The notes beneath the pieces were generated by a model that worked only from the letters and a program-made list of their open reading frames with translations, was not told the DNA's origin and made no database searches. The position numbers and the translations under genes were made by a program. A stretch of DNA of 64,000 bases from Hirudinaria manillensis (lineage: Eukaryota; Annelida; Clitellata; Hirudinida; Hirudinidae): the NCBI GenBank assembly GCA_034509925.1, contig CM067526.1, positions 4,659,501 through 4,723,500 of the forward strand, given 5' to 3'. How positions within the stretch are numbered: position 1 is the stretch's first letter; every line of letters begins with the position of its first letter. Positions 40,490-54,276 of this stretch are shown here, one piece after another.

Positions 40490-42985
40490 GTTTCATGGCT
40501 CTTGTTTTTATGCCAGACGTTAAATAAATAAATAACTAATTAATTAATAATATAAATAAATTATTGCATAAATAAATTATTTCGTAAATAACTTAATAAT
40601 TTCCAGCATTTATTAACCAAATGTCGGACAAATTCATTTTTAATGCTCCTGATAATGAATGCTAATCATCACTGAAGAAGGTGATAAATCATCATCATCA
40701 CCGTTGTCATCGTCGTCGTCGTCATCAAATTAGGCTTATTTTTTTTTATGACTTTTGTTTAATTTGCTTAATTTCAACGTTAAATATTTAAATGTTTATC
40801 TCCATTTCTTTCTGTATTATTCTTAACGATGATAATAGTAATAATAATGATAATAATAATAATAACAATAATAATAATAATAATTTTACTAAGTATTAAA
40901 ATTATTTATGATTTTAAGGCGTCATTAATGAAGACAGGTTGACATGGAAACTAATTGCTGCTGATGCCTCGATGTTTTCAAACAAAACTTGTTTACAATT
41001 GAAGTCCTAAACGCTGTTGACGTCCACGTCGCTGTTGTTGATGAACGTTGTTGCTGTCGCTGTCGCCGCCGTCGTCGTGGTGGTTGTTGTTGTTGTTGTT
41101 GTTATTCACTTGTGTTAGTTTTGCTCACCTAATGTTTTTAAACTTTAACACATTTTTGTCATCTGACGCCTGCAATGTCTTCATCATCAACAGCATCATC
41201 ATCATCAACACTTTGGCCATCATCGTCGTCATCATCATCATCATCATCCACCTGGTTAATTAGTTGACATGAAGTGCCAGCCTCCAGACGTTCCAGAGGA
41301 AAAGTCAAAGTTGCAATTAGTTTGTTTAAGAATTATTCTTTTTTTTTTGTTATTTAATATTTTTATTTGTTATTATAATAAATACCATTATTCATGTATT
41401 TATATATTACTTATTCATTATTCTTTTATAATTTATATTTGATTTTAATTTATTTTTTAATAGATAAAATCATCATCGCGATGTAATCATTTAAATATTT
41501 TCGTGTTTAATATGCTTAAATGTTTTTTTTATTTTGAAATAAATTTTTATTGAATTAAATTTTAAATGTCGATTATTAAAACAAATTATTCACCAAAGAC
41601 CACCGTGAAGCAAGCGAGAAGTTTGTGACTAATAACTTCTTATTTCCTATTTTACGATGTTTACGAGTATTTTTTTTTATAATTTATTAACATTCCTCTC
41701 ATTTTAATTGAATTCTTAAATAATAGTAATAATAATAAAAATAATAATAATAATAAGTACAAGAAGAAAATAATAATAATAAATATTCATTTTATGTTAT
41801 TTAAAGAGTTTTAGTGAATTCAGATTTTCTTCTTCAAAGATATGTCTGTGGCATTTCAGTTTAAAATAAATAACTAAATTAATTAATTAATTAAATAAAA
41901 AATAAATTGTAAAAAGTCACAAATTAGACTCACGAGATCTGCAAGAAATATTCCAATAAATATACTGCTTATTACATAATTATTATTTCATTTTTACTTA
42001 AATATTATAAATAAATAAATTATATTATAAATAAATTATTTATTAAATAAACATTTTTATTTATATTTTATCCTAATATTAAGAAATAATATTCATTAAA
42101 TGTTTCAACATTAAATTGTCCATCTGGATAACAATTATTACTAATTATAATTAACCAAATATTAGTTCATCTAATCCCTAAAAATATAAAATTTTGTAAT
42201 AAACATGAATAATGTTATAAATTGATGACCAACTTTGAATAGTTTATCGTCACAGTAAATGCCAATAATTTAAATTATTATAGTTTAAATAATAATTGCT
42301 TATTAATTAAATATTTATTTATTAATATTAATTAAATAATAATTATTTAAATGCTAATAAATTTGAATAATTATAATTTATGTTCACAGAGAATGTGTGT
42401 CGGAAAGACAGATTTGGAAGCTTTTTCATGACTGTGGAGTTTTTGGAGTTTCTAGAAATTTAAATGATTATAATTTAAATGTCAATAATTTAAATAATTT
42501 AAATAATAATAATAATAATAACTAAAATGTCAATAATTTAAATAATAATAATAATAATAACTAAAATGTCAATAATTTAAGCACGATATTAATTTAAAAG
42601 CCGCTTTTAGTAAATTCTTTTCATTTCGTTTTATTTATTTTTTATTTTAATTATTTTTTATTTTTAAAATTCCTTTTTGTTCAAAAGTTTGACATTTGAA
42701 CGTCGAAAGTCGAATGTTAAAATGTGAAAATTTTGAAAATAAATCACTTATATCGAATAATATCGAATAATATCGAATAATATCATTTTCAAAGTCGAAA
42801 TTATTTCGCAATTAATTGCAAAACATCTGGAATTACAATTATTTAATAAAAAAATAATTTAAATCCAAACAAATGCAAGCGCTGAAGATGTATGACAGGT
42901 TTAAAAGTTTGGCTAGGAAGAGAAGCCATCATCATCATCACTATTTCAAACTCCAATCTTCACTCTTCACTCCATCCTTCACTCT
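40490..42985. other. AT-rich gene-free stretch
   Basis: Low-complexity AT-rich DNA with ATC/GTT runs near 41050-41250. A tandem unit of about 43 bp (aaaatgtcaataatttaaat) occurs twice at about 42490-42580, and an 11 bp unit (atatcgaataa) three times at about 42748-42783. No coding exon was recognised. Confidence 0.6.
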
Positions 42986-43150
42986 TCACTCCTTCCTTCT
43001 CAACTCCAGAACCATGACCCCGTAAGGAAGTGATTTCAGTAAACTCCACACCTGTGTCGATGTCATGGACGACACCTGCTCTCCATTTACAGACACCAAT
43101 TCATCACCTGCTCTCAGGGGAACATCACCTGCAAAACATCGTTAGTCTCG

Positions 43151-43194
<44 letters not shown>

Positions 43195-43207
43195 GTCATC
43201 GTCATCG

Positions 43208-43261
<54 letters not shown>

Positions 43262-46200
43262 CCATCATTACTATTATCATTACCATCATCATTGTCGTCA
43301 TCATCATCTCATCGGAGCAGATCAACATGATACGAGGTAGTTTCGTTTCTGATAACTATATTCATCGTCACTCGTGAATTTGAGTGATGGAACGAAGGAA
43401 CGTACGAGTGAATGAATGAACAAAGAGAATCCCTCCTCACTTTTCATCCGTACGTTCACTCGTGCACGTGACTCACGTGGTACTTTGGATTGAAAATGAG
43501 TGCAAAGCTCTTAAATATGCGTAACAACATCGTGAACAGCTGCCAACAGACATCAACCATATTCATATCAATTAAGTTATAACACAATTAAATGATAATA
43601 ATAATAATAATAATAATAATAATATTTAAATAATAAATTTAAATTTATTGATCTATGTTCGCACTTGGCCATAATCACCACATAATCAATACAAAAATTT
43701 ATGTAACTGGTCATCAGAAGACCCTGCAACTTGTTTTGATAAGAAAAATTTAAAAAAAAAAATTATTAATTTATAATAATTATAATAATAACAGTCGTAA
43801 TAATAATCATCATCATCATAATATAAGAAATATTTCCCACAGAAATAAATTGAACAACAACAACTAATATTCCACTCAACAGATGGCGTACCTCTGACGA
43901 CCCTCTTAATAAGGATTGGTTTGTCCCCATAGGGTGAGGCCTTTCCACCCTCGATGCAGAAACCAACTCCAAGGAAACCCTTTTCCAGCCTCACTGTGGT
44001 GGTGTCAAAGTTCAGACGGTGCTCTTCACCTTTGACCTCCGAACCCTGGAGAGCCGTTGATGATGATGATGATCTCGGCGCGGAATCACGTGGGAATGGA
44101 TCTTGAATTCCTTCTGGAAAGAGGAGACGAAAGATGAAAACATCGGTCGGAAGAATCGGAGGTTAAAAAACGAGTGAATGGAATGTCGCTTTCGAATAAA
44201 TAAATAAATCCTACGCGCGCTAGATGGCAGACGTGCCGGTTCAGATTTCTTGTTCTTAAAGGGTAACATTGGGATGGCGATGATGGACGATCGTGTGATG
44301 TTGTGATGATGATTTGATGATGATGATGACGACGTCGATGGTGATGATGGTGATGACGAAGATGACAACGTTCAGACGAACCAGGTAATCAGGAATTAAT
44401 GCATGAAAACGCGTCACAGGTGATTGAAGCGAAGCTACTATGGTTTCAGATGATTGATCTCGGATTCAACAAAAACACGTTCATTAAAACAACTACAACA
44501 GCAACAGCAACAAACATTTGAAACATCCACATGCGATTTCAACAATTTCAACTTCCATCAATGCTATGACAAGTTCAGATGATGTTCTTTTTAAGTTCAG
44601 TTTTTTTGTTTGTAATTTATATACCCGCTAATTTCAGAAAAATAAAATTTATTTCTTATGAATGTTTAAAAAATAGACTTTAAATCATTTTAACCTTCAA
44701 TTTTGGATGGCGAGCATTCCATATAGTCGTCGTTCGAATCAAACTTTCTGCGCAGTTGTTTGTCATGTTTTATTGTTGTCGGTGTTGTTGTTGTTGTTGT
44801 TGTTGGTTGCTTGTTGTAGTTGTTTGTATCTTCCTCCTTCCGATGGAAATTTAATTTGTGCGTGAATTATTGATCAATTAAACGATTTAATTCAAAATCA
44901 TTTCTTTATTCCACCTGGTCACGTGAGTCGTCGATGAAGAGCTGATTGGTTGATTCCTGACAACAACTTTCGTCTGATTCATTTCGTTCCTTTGTTGTCA
45001 ACAAAGCGGAATCCTGTGAAAGGTTCATTGGAAGGAAATAAATAAATAAATAAATAAATTAATTAATTAATTAAATAATTAAATAATTAACGGATTAATT
45101 AAAGTAATTAATTAATTAAATGCTTAAACCCGGTTTACAGGTTACTCGAGCAACAATAAACTTTTCAAGTACTTCTCTGAAATTCTTCTCCCTCATCAAC
45201 ATGTGAGTTTCGGTAGACTTCACGGTTGATTGATTCCCAGCGGGTATTTCCTTTGATGAGTAAGTGCTTCGTTCCGCTTGAATTGTTCCACTGTTTTCAA
45301 CAAAGGATGAAGGAAAAGACGCCGGAACTTTGACGTCTTTGCTAACGAAATGACTGTCATTTCCAACATCCTCCTCGTCGTCGTCGTCGTCATCATCATT
45401 GTCGATATCCTTATCATTAACGCCTTCAGGACTAATTATCTCACCATTATCTTTACCAACAACGTCACCAGTTTTGTCATCGTCATCAATTTCATTTTTG
45501 TGGACATCATTATCGTCATCACCATCATCATTAATTACATTCTTATGAGCATTGTCATCATCATCATCGTTGTCGTCGTCGTCGTCATCGTCACCACCCT
45601 CTTGGGTAGTGATGACGTCATTCTCTTTCGTGACAACCTTCTCCTCTTGACAAGGTTCAAATTTCTTTTCACGTTTCACTCCATCTCCACGAGTGATGTC
45701 ATGGGCATGGTGTCTCTCGGTAGCAACCGGATCTGCTTCATCATCATCATCACGACCGTTGTCATTGTCTTCGTCGTCATTCGGCGAAATCTCGTCTCTA
45801 CGATCAGATTCCTTAAATTGAATCTCAGCTGAACCAGGATGACAAGCAGATGTTTGGAATTCTTCTCCTGTGACTGCAAGAACTTCACGTCCTGCGTTCG
45901 TGACGTCAGCCTTGACGTCATTCTTGACGTTTACTTCGGTGGAAACCACGGTGGACAGGTTTTCCCGCATCACACCACGTGGAGTATCCAGAAAGGTTTC
46001 CAGGGACGTCGATGTTTTGACCTGTTGAGAGGTTTTGTAGTCCCTTAAAGGCGTGATGGTCACCTGGTTTCTTTTCGTGGTCAGCACCTGGATTGGTGAA
46101 GGATCGATTTCTTTGCTTTCATTGGAATTCTGTTTCGACTCGTTCTGTTTATCCTCCGAGTTCAGGAAAAGACGAATGGTGCCTGGAAAATCCTCAGAAG

Positions 46201-46942
46201 GCCTTGCAAGAACGACTCCGTCATTCGATATTTTCTGCTGTCCGTAAGAACTGCTCCACGAAAGATCAAGATTCGATGCATCGACGGAGGAATTTCCCTT
46301 CTGCTTGTTGGATCCTTGAAGAGAAATGAAGGCTTTGCTGACGGTTGAGTTTGCGGGGTCTGGTCTCCCCTCGCCTCTGCTGTGCCTGCCGATGTTCCTG
46401 AGAACCACTTCTTCTGACCTTCTTATCTCTTCAACTGGATCGCGCTTTCCAAAGACGTCGCCCAAAGAAAGAAAAATGCTTCCGTTATCGACTCCACTGC
46501 GCTTTGAGATGTGAATTGTCGTCGGTGACGGACTCGGTTTTGAACTCTGAACCTCTCGATTAGAAGCCGGGCACTCGACTTGTACGGAGTGCCTGTGCCT
46601 CAGTGGAGTTGAATGTTCACTCGAGTCTTTGGCAGCGGAAGGCTTGACGGGAGAGCACTGGGACTTGAAGGTGGCAGTGCTAATCATGCTGCTACGACGC
46701 GTCTCAGTGCCTTCAGACTGCTTCGAAACCGACCCCGAAAAGAGGGGTTTGTAACCCGCTGAGACTCCATGATGATTTGCTTTCGGTTGCAAGGCTCTGG
46801 GCAGGGATTTGCCAGCAATTGTTGGCAGATTGATGGTGGTTGGGGTGGCTGTTGAGGCATTTGGGGAGGTGAAGGAGGATGATTTCAAGTCGAAGGTGAG
46901 AGTTTTAAAGACTTTGTGACATTTTGGTGTCTCATCACTCAT
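42986..46942 (-). CDS. Disordered protein with a C-terminal IL16/PDZD2-like PDZ domain
   Basis: Four exons: 45146-46942, 44923-45013, 43892-44113 and 42986-43128. Frame holds at each join; total 2253 nt, 750 aa. Residues 1-600 are Ser/Thr/Pro-rich and disordered (start MSDETPKCHKVFKTLTFDLK). An acidic region at about 410-560 is built of Asp/Asn runs encoded by GAT/GAC triplets. The PDZ domain spans about residues 660-748: KGFLGVGFCIEGGKAS contains the carboxylate-binding loop (GVGF in place of GLGF), followed by GDKPILIKRVVRGD, RAGDELVSVNGEQ and SLLKSLPYGVMVLEL. It ends RRKE. The GGKxSxxGDKP signature and an xRRK C-terminus resemble the last PDZ domain of IL16 and PDZD2. The domain probably binds C-terminal peptides of partners. 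The start may follow a 5' UTR intron (acceptor tttcag just upstream). Confidence 0.85.
43144..43315. repeat. (CAT)n microsatellite in PDZ-gene intron
   Basis: About 170 bp of ATC units with GTC interruptions, about 15 bp upstream of the last PDZ exon acceptor. The repeat is so close to the acceptor that length changes could affect splicing. Confidence 0.93.
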
Positions 46943-49200
<2,258 letters not shown>

Positions 49201-49223
49201 ACGTGCGCACAAATTGGAAATAC

Positions 49224-49703
49224 TCAGCCGGATATCGTTTTACTTTTCCGCCTTCTTTCAGGCAACCATCTCGTCTTCTTCGCTGCATCATAATTCATTG
49301 GCTGCTGTTTGTTTCTAGCTGGAAAACTCTTGGACTCATACTTTTTTTCAAATGCTCCGTCGCCCCCTTCGCTTCCTGAAACTCTTCTTTGTGGATTTTC
49401 ATCCTTTAAACGAGAAATAACATTTAAGCGTTCGCCGGGAACAACTGTCTGGTCAACTTTCCTTGGTTTTACTTCGTCACCTGAGTTTTGGTGTTTGTTC
49501 AAAACTTTGTGCTTTCTTGGGAAGAGATGGAGATGTCTTATATATCTCAGTAGAGGAAAACGTTGATGATTTTGAATGTTAGAGAGAATTCCTTCAGAAG
49601 GAAGTTTTTCGAATGATTCCGATGGTTGAAAAATCGAATCCTGATGAGTGAGTGGAGGTTTGATGAGGAACAAAATAATGAGGTTAAAGCTTTTCATCTT
49701 CAC
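49224..49703 (-). CDS. Hypothetical basic, cysteine-free protein with possible signal peptide
   Basis: A single open frame of 159 codons beginning MKMKSFNLIILFLIKPPLTH, a possible short signal peptide. The remaining 135 residues are rich in Lys/Arg, contain no cysteine, and have many mono- and dibasic sites (RRV, KKY, AAKKTR, ERRRKSK). No family is recognised. It lies about 590 bp from the divergent USP30 start and could share its promoter. A possible donor (GGAAAA|GTAAAA) near the end means the C-terminus may be spliced. It may be a precursor of secreted peptides, or a chance open frame. Confidence 0.35.
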   Translation of the reverse strand: MKMKSFNLIILFLIKPPLTHQDSIFQPSESFEKLPSEGILSNIQNHQRFPLLRYIRHLHLFPRKHKVLNKHQNSGDEVKPRKVDQTVVPGERLNVISRLKDENPQRRVSGSEGGDGAFEKKYESKSFPARNKQQPMNYDAAKKTRWLPERRRKSKTISG

Positions 49704-50291
49704 AAAATGTTCGAAAAACGTTTTTTTGTTGATCCACTGATATGACGTAAAATGTAGGTCGGCTTTTCTAAGTTTGGCTTTTTTTATTAAATTTTAGCAC
49801 TCAATAACTAAATAATCCATCACAAGCTTGTGAAATTCTACGATGAAAAAAGAAATGTTCTGTGTGCATCACATTGACATTTCAATCTCACGATAACATA
49901 CAACTTTTGTTTGATAGGTTTCGACAACTGGTAATACATATACGTATTGTGTACTACCAATCCAGGTAATTTCCATCTCCCCAACAGGCATAAAAAGTGT
50001 TCCTTCCTCAGATCAGATGGTGCCTCACATGGAATCTAAGCCAAACTAAATTTAATCATATATAAGATGCCCTCTTTAAGATATGTAAAAATTCAGCGCC
50101 ATAACCATATATCGTTGATGCCGATCGGCAAAAGAATTAATATTTTAATAATATAACTTTAATTTTAAACTTAAAACATTATTGAATTACTTTCTAATTG
50201 TTGTATTGAGAGTTATCAATGTAAACTTTATATTAGAAGCGGCTTGTTTTTGTGCGAAAATTGCGTTTGTTTTTCCGATGGTCACGCAGGC

Positions 50292-53200
50292 ATGAGGAGC
50301 AGCGATTTATGGCTGGTGTTCGGTGGAGCTTGCACCTCCGTCGTTGTCACAGTTTACATATTTTTTACAAAAGCTAATGAAAGTCCGAAAAAAAGTTGAG
50401 TACACATTCGTTTAACTTTAAAATAAAACATACCAGGGCACATATCCACTTTGGGTCTCACTTAGCTTTGAACAATAATTTTTAATGCTTATCGTTTTCT
50501 GGTAATTGTCCAACTTTACTAGGCGCTGGAATTTGTATGCAATGCTCTGTAATTTTCCATTATGTCACTTTCAGAAGTGTGTCCAGGAATAGTGAACCTG
50601 GGAAACACTTGTTTCTTGAATTCACTTCTTCAGGCTTTGTCTCCGTGTTCATCCATTATTCAGTGTTTTGAAACAATGTTAAAAAATGGTCACAATTTGA
50701 GGAACTCACTGAGTTTTAGCCTTTATTCAGCCTTCAAAGGTAATGTTTTTTGGATTAAGTTGAGGTCAGAATAATTTAATCCTGATTAAACCAAGTGTAA
50801 ATATGTCGATTTAGTTTTGAACAATGAAAGCACAGAACAGAATGATCAGTATAATCCCCGGGAAATCCTGGACACTTTGTGTGCAAGGGGATGGATGATA
50901 CCAGGCAGAGAACAGGTATTTATCGAGTTATCAATTAGTTCTTTAAAGTTGGTCTTTGTTAAAGAAATTGGTGAATGAAAGTTTAGAGATTTTGGAAAAA
51001 TTTACTTGGGACAAATATTTTTGTTTATATTTTATTTATATTATTTTTGTTGTATTTATTTATTTATTTATATTATTTTGATAATATTCATACTTCATTT
51101 GAAGGATGCTTATGAATTATTCCATGTTCTGATGGAAACTCTTAACGAGGAAAAGCCTGAAGAGCCTTTGCAAGTCATCTCCCTTTTTGATGGAACTTCT
51201 CTCATGGTTATTCAAATTTGACTTTCCTAAATTATTTGCATCGGAGTATAATGATGTTTCCTTATAATAGTTAAGTTGTACATTCTACAATACCAATGCA
51301 TTAAATAACCACAATAAATGTATTTATGTAATAATTAATAATATAAGCATTAATATTGTTTATTAATGCGCATCAAATAAGTTGGATGATTTGGACAATG
51401 TTCTTGTAAATGGTATGCAAATCAAAGATGCCACCATCAGCTGGAACATGCAGAAGGAATGTGTGAACGAAGGGATATTTGAACCAGTTATGTGGCATTG
51501 CAACCCACTGCTGATGCTATGAGCTGGATTAATAACTCAACATGTGATGGCTGATGCTTATGTTATCATAAACTCCTGAGCCAATTTGCAGCCTTTACCT
51601 ACATATATTTAGTTTTTAAAATCATTAAACAATAACTACTTATAATCCATCAGAAACATTCTTTGCTGGTTGAGAGTGAGGGCATGAACAAATACAGAAC
51701 CGATCTACCGAAAGCACCATCAAAAATCTTGCATCTTCCATTTCAAGGAAAAATAGCAAATCAACTCATTTGCATGAGATGTACCCACCGAGTGAGTTTG
51801 AATGAATGAGTTCTATATTGCCAACATATTCCTCAATAACATAATTACTGCTCGATTTGCCCCCAGAATTGATTACGTTATGTTTAATCAATATGCTCCT
51901 CTAGATTTTGTTTCTGATTTAAACTATTGTTTGTTTGGGTTTATGAGTTCAAGCTCATTAAAGGAATTACTGGGATATCTAAAATGGACCAATTAATTGT
52001 TATTATTCCAGTTCCCAGTGAAATATGACTCATTTGACAGCCTATCAATTTCTTTGGGATCGTTAAATTGCATGAAGGTAAATTTCATTGATTGCATTTT
52101 CACAGAAATCTAGTTCGTATTTGTTATGCTTTTGCTAATCATTGCAAATGGTTGTTTTATTTCCAAATTTGAATGTAATTGAGATTAATCAGCTAGGACG
52201 CTTGTAATTTGTACAACTCCTTAACTGCAACTTGAACATAACAACTTGAAATCTAGATATTATTTTTAAGTTAAACACACCTGCAGTCAGACACAAAGGG
52301 GCTAAAGTCCAAAACTTAAAATCACGTTCACATAACAAATTTGATAAAATCTAAGACTATGTCAGATATCACAACTTTTCAATTTAGATCTTCCATTTAT
52401 GAGATTTCTTGATTTACAAATTCTAGAATTGTTTTGTTTTCCAGGGCATGGTGTCTTTAGAATCTCTGTTGAAGGATCACGTCACTTCAGAGAATATCGA
52501 GGGCATGCTTTGCGAATCGTGTAACACGAGGGGTGACTTCTTAAAGAAGATGATGCTCGGAAAGGTACCACGGCTTCCGTATATCGTTTTCATTTATCAT
52601 AATATTTATCATCTCATCTGTCATTTCCAACATTCAACATTAGTGGACTTAGTTCTGACAATAATTGTGACAAAATAATACAAAATTACTTACATGGCTG
52701 GAATTACATTAATAATCATTAGTTTTGGTTTTTATTTTTGTTTTTTTTAACTTAATCCCTAAACTGACCCAATTTGTGCCAGCTGCCATCCACGCTCTGC
52801 ATACACATTCAGCGCACGTCCTGGACTCCTTACGGTGCCGTCAAAAGACACGACAAGGTCCTCTTCCCCGATTACCTCGACATGTCCAAATACACGGTGT
52901 CACAACCACGCATATTGAGTCTGTTACCCATGTTCAGCCTGGTCAAAGATGGAGGAAAGCTTGCTGTTGGAATGTCTGATAAAGTTCCCAAGCTAAAGTA
53001 ATTCTACATTAAGAATTATTACACTTGTGTTTTTATGGGTCACTTCATAAAAGAGAATGCATAAAAGCAACATTTAAGCAACACTTAAACAACACTTTCT
53101 AGGAAGGAGGGAATTGAACAAAAACTCAAAACCAAAAGGAAGAATTTTGGAAGACTATCTGGGCTTCCTTATTCCACTCCCATGAACATGTTGAAAGCCC

Positions 53201-53725
53201 TCAACTATTACAACCATGTCGCAGTTTCTGGAATCCATAATGCATCAAAACCTTCCAGCATAAAGAACGAGGTTTGGACCGATCTCAAAAAGCCAGCTAA
53301 ATTTGTATTATTTGCATTTTATGTTTTATTTTAGGAAAAAGAGGTACATTCAGAACTCGAATCTCTGGTCAGAGCCTATAAAAAAGACGCTCTGTGTGAC
53401 AGGTAACCTTAAATATTGATTCTTCAGACCAACTTCATCAATCTCACAATTTATAATAATAATTATCATGTCATCTGCCTTAACACATTCAAATCGATGA
53501 TAACAACCCTTCAGAACAAACAAGATGTACAGACTCATGTCCGTCATCGTGCATCTGGGCGACGTGACGTCGGGCCACTTCGTGACTTACAAGAGGTCCA
53601 CGTCGAGATTCGGAATCAGGTTTCCCAACCGATGGATATTTGCCTCCGACACCGAGGTCAGGCCCGCAAGCTCGCAGGAAGTCTTCTCTGCCGACGCCTA
53701 CATGCTACTCTACGAAAAGTTATGA
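50292..53725 (+). CDS. USP30: Ubiquitin carboxyl-terminal hydrolase 30
   Basis: Eleven exons: 50292-50394, 50575-50739, 50815-50915, 51105-51206, 51654-51791, 52012-52077, 52445-52564, 52783-52997, 53103-53271, 53335-53402 and 53515-53725. The total is 1458 nt, 485 aa (human 517). The N-terminal hydrophobic segment (LWLVFGGACTSVVVTVYIFF) matches the mitochondrial outer-membrane anchor of the family. The catalytic cysteine is Cys47 in NLGNTCFLNSLLQ, with His437 in SGHFVTYKR. The third residue is Ser460 (WIFASDTEV), the serine typical of USP30 where most USPs have Asn/Asp. Cys pairs CMRC and CESC form the zinc finger. USP30 removes ubiquitin, preferring Lys6 chains, and opposes PINK1/Parkin mitophagy. 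AATAAA at about 54029 is a good polyadenylation signal. Confidence 0.97.
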
Positions 53726-54276
53726 CCCTTTTTGTTCATGTCAACACGAGACATATCGCCAAACGTTCGAGTCGGAGTTCCGAGAGGTCATGCACTCGCG
53801 TTCCAGAAGTGCGTTTGAAATCATCTATTTGTACTGCCGTGTAATGTAAACGTGGCCGTCGACATTGTGCAAACTCTCGAAAACGTCTATTCCTTTTTTT
53901 TGTACTGATTGCTGCTGATGTGAATATTTTCCTGATATTGTTTTCTCAATTTACAGCGGTTATTTTTTTGAACGTCTTATGCATGTCAGCCCGATTGTTT
54001 TGGATTTATGCCGCAACGAGTATTGTGAAATAAAATTTTTCCCATTCATCAATCTCAATTTTAATTTTATTTTGAAATTCATGTCGCTATTATTCTTAAT
54101 TATTTGTAATAAGTGGGAATCAATAGCTATAAAAAAAACATTCTGATATTATTACAAACCAGAATGAGTTAAAAGTAACAAATCTCTTCATTTGACCCTC
54201 TATAAGGAAATTATGGACTTGAATAAAGATGATCTGCCCATCCAGTCTGATGCTCTGGCTGGACAAATGCAATTTG
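53726..54276. other. Convergent spacer between USP30 and the 1293 aa protein gene
   Basis: About 550 bp of 3' UTR sequence from both genes, including the USP30 AATAAA at about 54029. Nothing else is seen. Confidence 0.6.
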
